A stretch of 32,603 bases of DNA from contig NZ_BAMW01000005.1 in NCBI RefSeq assembly GCF_000963945.1, forward strand, positions 1 through 32,603, in the 5' to 3' direction. Position 1 is the first letter of the stretch; the number at the start of each line of letters is the position of its first letter. Shown piece by piece: positions 32,556 through 32,603 of the stretch. This DNA comes from Acetobacter indonesiensis. Its GTDB lineage: Bacteria > Pseudomonadota > Alphaproteobacteria > Acetobacterales > Acetobacteraceae. The position numbers and the translations under genes were made by a program. The notes beneath the pieces were generated by a model, which was given only the letters and a program-made list of their open reading frames with translations, was not told where the DNA came from and searched no databases.

Positions 32556-32603
32556 TGGCGTCCCGTACGGGATTCGAACCCGTGTTGCCGCCGTGAAAGG
32601 GCG
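32556..32603 (-). tRNA. tRNA-Glu (TTC anticodon), 3' part, cut by window edge
   Basis: On the minus strand the sequence reads CGCC-CTTTCAC-GGCGG (anticodon stem-loop with TTC), then ACACGGGTTCGAATCCCGT (T arm with GGTTCGAATC) and ends GGGACGCCA with an encoded CCA. This fits bacterial tRNA-Glu. The 5' half lies beyond the right edge. tRNA genes are frequent integration sites for islands. Confidence 0.92.

Overview
The window reads as accessory DNA from an alphaproteobacterium, most likely an acetic acid bacterium (Acetobacteraceae). The pointers are the overall gene style, a Hint-domain protein with glycine/serine-rich VSGGT-like repeats of the kind common in that family, and alphaproteobacterial MesX/MesD, QueH and MetR. 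The genus cannot be fixed from sequence reading alone.

Left part (1-7.5 kb): a broken IS3-type transposase fragment, then a methionine block: mesX-mesD (folate-independent methionine synthase and its DUF1852 partner), a small HTH-like gene, queH, metF and the divergent regulator metR. A very short reading frame of three Met and four Thr codons lies upstream of mesX and may be a leader peptide. After metR come a small unknown gene and a decayed IS1595-family transposase.

Centre (8.2-26.4 kb): a nearly complete non-flagellar type III secretion system of the rhizobial (Rhc) type. A tightly packed minus-strand operon encodes, in transcription order, SctI-J-K-L-N-O-Q-R-S-T-U. The plus strand, read divergently, carries the N-terminal half of a split secretin (RhcC1/NolW-like), two small putative secreted proteins, a DUF1521 protein with the GD-PHVE self-cleavage motif, SctD, SctV and a TadD-like TPR lipoprotein. 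Facing these are a CpaD-like lipoprotein and a CpaC/RhcC2-like secretin. The layout (nolW divergent from sctI-J-K-L-N; small protein-sctD-sctV-TPR) matches my recollection of rhizobial T3SS loci, where the outer-membrane ring was borrowed from Tad pili. Likely substrates are the DUF1521 protein, a protein with a thaumatin-like signature beside sctU, and a NopX/HrpF-like protein. Notable oddities: SctU lacks the NPTH autocleavage motif (YDTN instead), and sctQ contains a strong internal ribosome binding site for a separate C-terminal product.

Right part (26.4-32.6 kb): IS5-family remnants, a large repeat protein with a C-terminal Hint domain and two near-identical 276-bp tandem repeats, an AT-rich divergent LysR regulator, gene-poor sequence with another IS5 remnant, and the 3' part of a tRNA-Glu gene at the window edge. 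IS scars, AT-rich patches and the tRNA suggest that the secretion locus lies in a genomic island. I see no TtsI/HrpL-type regulator, SctW gatekeeper, SctP ruler or ordinary translocator pair in the window.
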